Shown here in pieces: positions 4,958 to 5,676 of a stretch of DNA of 5,676 nt. The position numbers were made by a program, and so were the translations under genes. Position 1 is the first letter of the stretch, and each line of letters starts with the position of its first letter. Origin of the DNA: an uncultured Pseudomonadota bacterium (GTDB lineage: Bacteria; Pseudomonadota; Gammaproteobacteria; Burkholderiales; Usitatibacteraceae); the NCBI GenBank assembly GCA_946885905.1, contig CAMPHL010000198.1, positions 1 to 5,676 on the forward strand. The letters are read 5' to 3'. The notes under the pieces were generated by a model that did no database searches, was not told the DNA's origin, and saw nothing but the letters and a program-made list of their open reading frames with translations.

Positions 4958-5676
4958 ATGAGCTCGATCATCCGGCCCAAGGAGGAGTACCACCGCCGCA
5001 CCACCGAGAACATGGAGCGCCACCTTCCGCGCCCGGACCAGTGGACCGTGCGCCAGAAGCTCGCGCTCACGTGCCGCATCCTCGCGGACGAGGGGCACGA
5101 ATCCGCGATCGCGGGCCAGATCACCGCGCGCGGCGAGAAGCCGGGCACGTACCACATGCTCCAGTTCGGCCTGGGATTCGACGAAGCCTGCGCGAGCAAC
5201 ATCATCCAGGTGGACGACGACTTGAACGTCCTCGAGGGCGAAGGCATGCCCAATCCCTCCAACCGTTTCCACCTGTGGATCTACCGCCACCACCCGAACG
5301 TGAACTCGATCATCCACACCCATCCGCCGTATGTGTCGGCGCTTTCGGTGGTGGGCGAGCCGCTGGCGGTGGCGCACATGGACCACACGATGTTCTGGGA
5401 CGACTGCGCCTACCTGCCCGAATGGCCCGGCGTGCCCATCGGCGACGAGGAAGGCGAGATCATCTCGAAGGCGATCGGCAACAAGCGCTCGATCCTGCTC
5501 GCGCACCACGGGCAGCTCGTGGCCACTTCCCGTCCCGAGGAATCCGCGATCCTCGCCGTCTTCATCGAGCGCGCCGCGCGCCTGCAGGTGATGGCCCGCG
5601 CGATCGGGCCGATCAAGCCGATCGAGCCCGAGCTCGCCAAGGAGGCGCACGACTACCGGCTGAAGCCCCGCGCGGT
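4958..5676 (+). CDS. Class II aldolase/adducin-domain protein (3' end outside the window)
   Basis: The frame runs open from the ATG at 4958 through the right edge, with 239 complete codons and no stop. It belongs to the AraD/FucA fold, whose members are metal-dependent aldolases, epimerases or decarboxylases acting on sugar phosphates and hydroxy acids. IHTHPPY (119-125) supplies His120 and His122, and LAHHGQLVA (181-189) supplies His184. These match the zinc ligands His92, His94 and His155 of E. coli FucA, so metal binding is probably intact. PSNRFHLWIY (100-109) replaces the SSEWRFH region. By alignment, Ser101 or Asn102 falls where FucA has catalytic Glu73, so the standard aldol acid/base is missing. 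VAHMDHTMFWDDCAYL (138-153) and GDEEGEIIS (162-170) look typical of an uncharacterised branch with a conserved acidic loop. Cytosolic, with no signal peptide. It probably shares an operon with the receptor gene. The fold is firm; reaction and substrate are unknown. A decarboxylase or lyase of a keto or hydroxy acid is possible. Confidence 0.9.
   Translation, partial: MSSIIRPKEEYHRRTTENMERHLPRPDQWTVRQKLALTCRILADEGHESAIAGQITARGEKPGTYHMLQFGLGFDEACASNIIQVDDDLNVLEGEGMPNPSNRFHLWIYRHHPNVNSIIHTHPPYVSALSVVGEPLAVAHMDHTMFWDDCAYLPEWPGVPIGDEEGEIISKAIGNKRSILLAHHGQLVATSRPEESAILAVFIERAARLQVMARAIGPIKPIEPELAKEAHDYRLKPRA

Noticed and set aside
3866..5650. 594-codon open frame on the - strand opposite the receptor and aldolase genes
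   Set aside because: It is rich in Arg, Ala, Gly, His and Asp/Glu without domains, lies exactly antisense to two well-supported genes in a mirror reading frame, and has no ribosome site. Such frames are common in GC-rich DNA.

Overview
The window is uniformly GC-rich bacterial DNA with compact genes. It most resembles a betaproteobacterium (Burkholderiales or a relative). That placement is inferred from a Bug/TctC-type periplasmic receptor, an FCD-type GntR regulator next to a GhrA-type reductase, and overall base composition. No rRNA or marker gene is present to confirm it. I see no rRNA, tRNA, CRISPR array, insertion sequence or phage gene.

Left part (1-2015, + strand). Positions 3-95 hold the tail of a small predicted lipoprotein that begins before the window. 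A stretch of about 365 bases with no convincing gene follows. Then come a secreted 265-residue protein of unknown function (461-1258) and, 19 bases later, a SMUG1-type uracil-DNA glycosylase (1278-2015). These two may be co-transcribed but have no evident functional link.

Middle (2016-3788, - strand). A short convergent spacer (2016-2134) contains a bulged hairpin and what may be the frameshifted remains of a tiny membrane protein. Next, reading leftward, are ghrA (glyoxylate/hydroxypyruvate reductase A, 3079-2135) and, upstream of it, an FCD-family GntR repressor (3788-3126). They form a likely two-gene transcription unit. A small RNA hairpin covers the region just before the ghrA GTG start.

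Right part (3789-5676). The divergent control region carries two perfect GGTATACC palindromes 11 bp apart plus a degenerate third copy, a typical operator for this regulator family. Going rightward are a TctC/Bug-type solute receptor (3911-4930) and a class II aldolase/adducin-domain protein (4958 to beyond the right edge), each with a good ribosome binding site.

Regulator, receptor, aldolase-like enzyme and 2-hydroxyacid dehydrogenase together suggest an inducible module for uptake and breakdown of a hydroxylated or keto carboxylic acid (inference). The receptor captures the acid in the periplasm, the class II aldolase-like enzyme acts on it or a product, GhrA reduces a 2-keto acid such as glyoxylate or hydroxypyruvate, and the GntR protein represses both arms until a ligand binds. 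The substrate cannot be read from the sequence. The most notable details are the tandem operator, the missing acidic catalytic residue in the class II aldolase homologue, the bacterial SMUG1, and the hairpin with minimal ORF in front of ghrA. I found nothing that amounts to a clearly new system.
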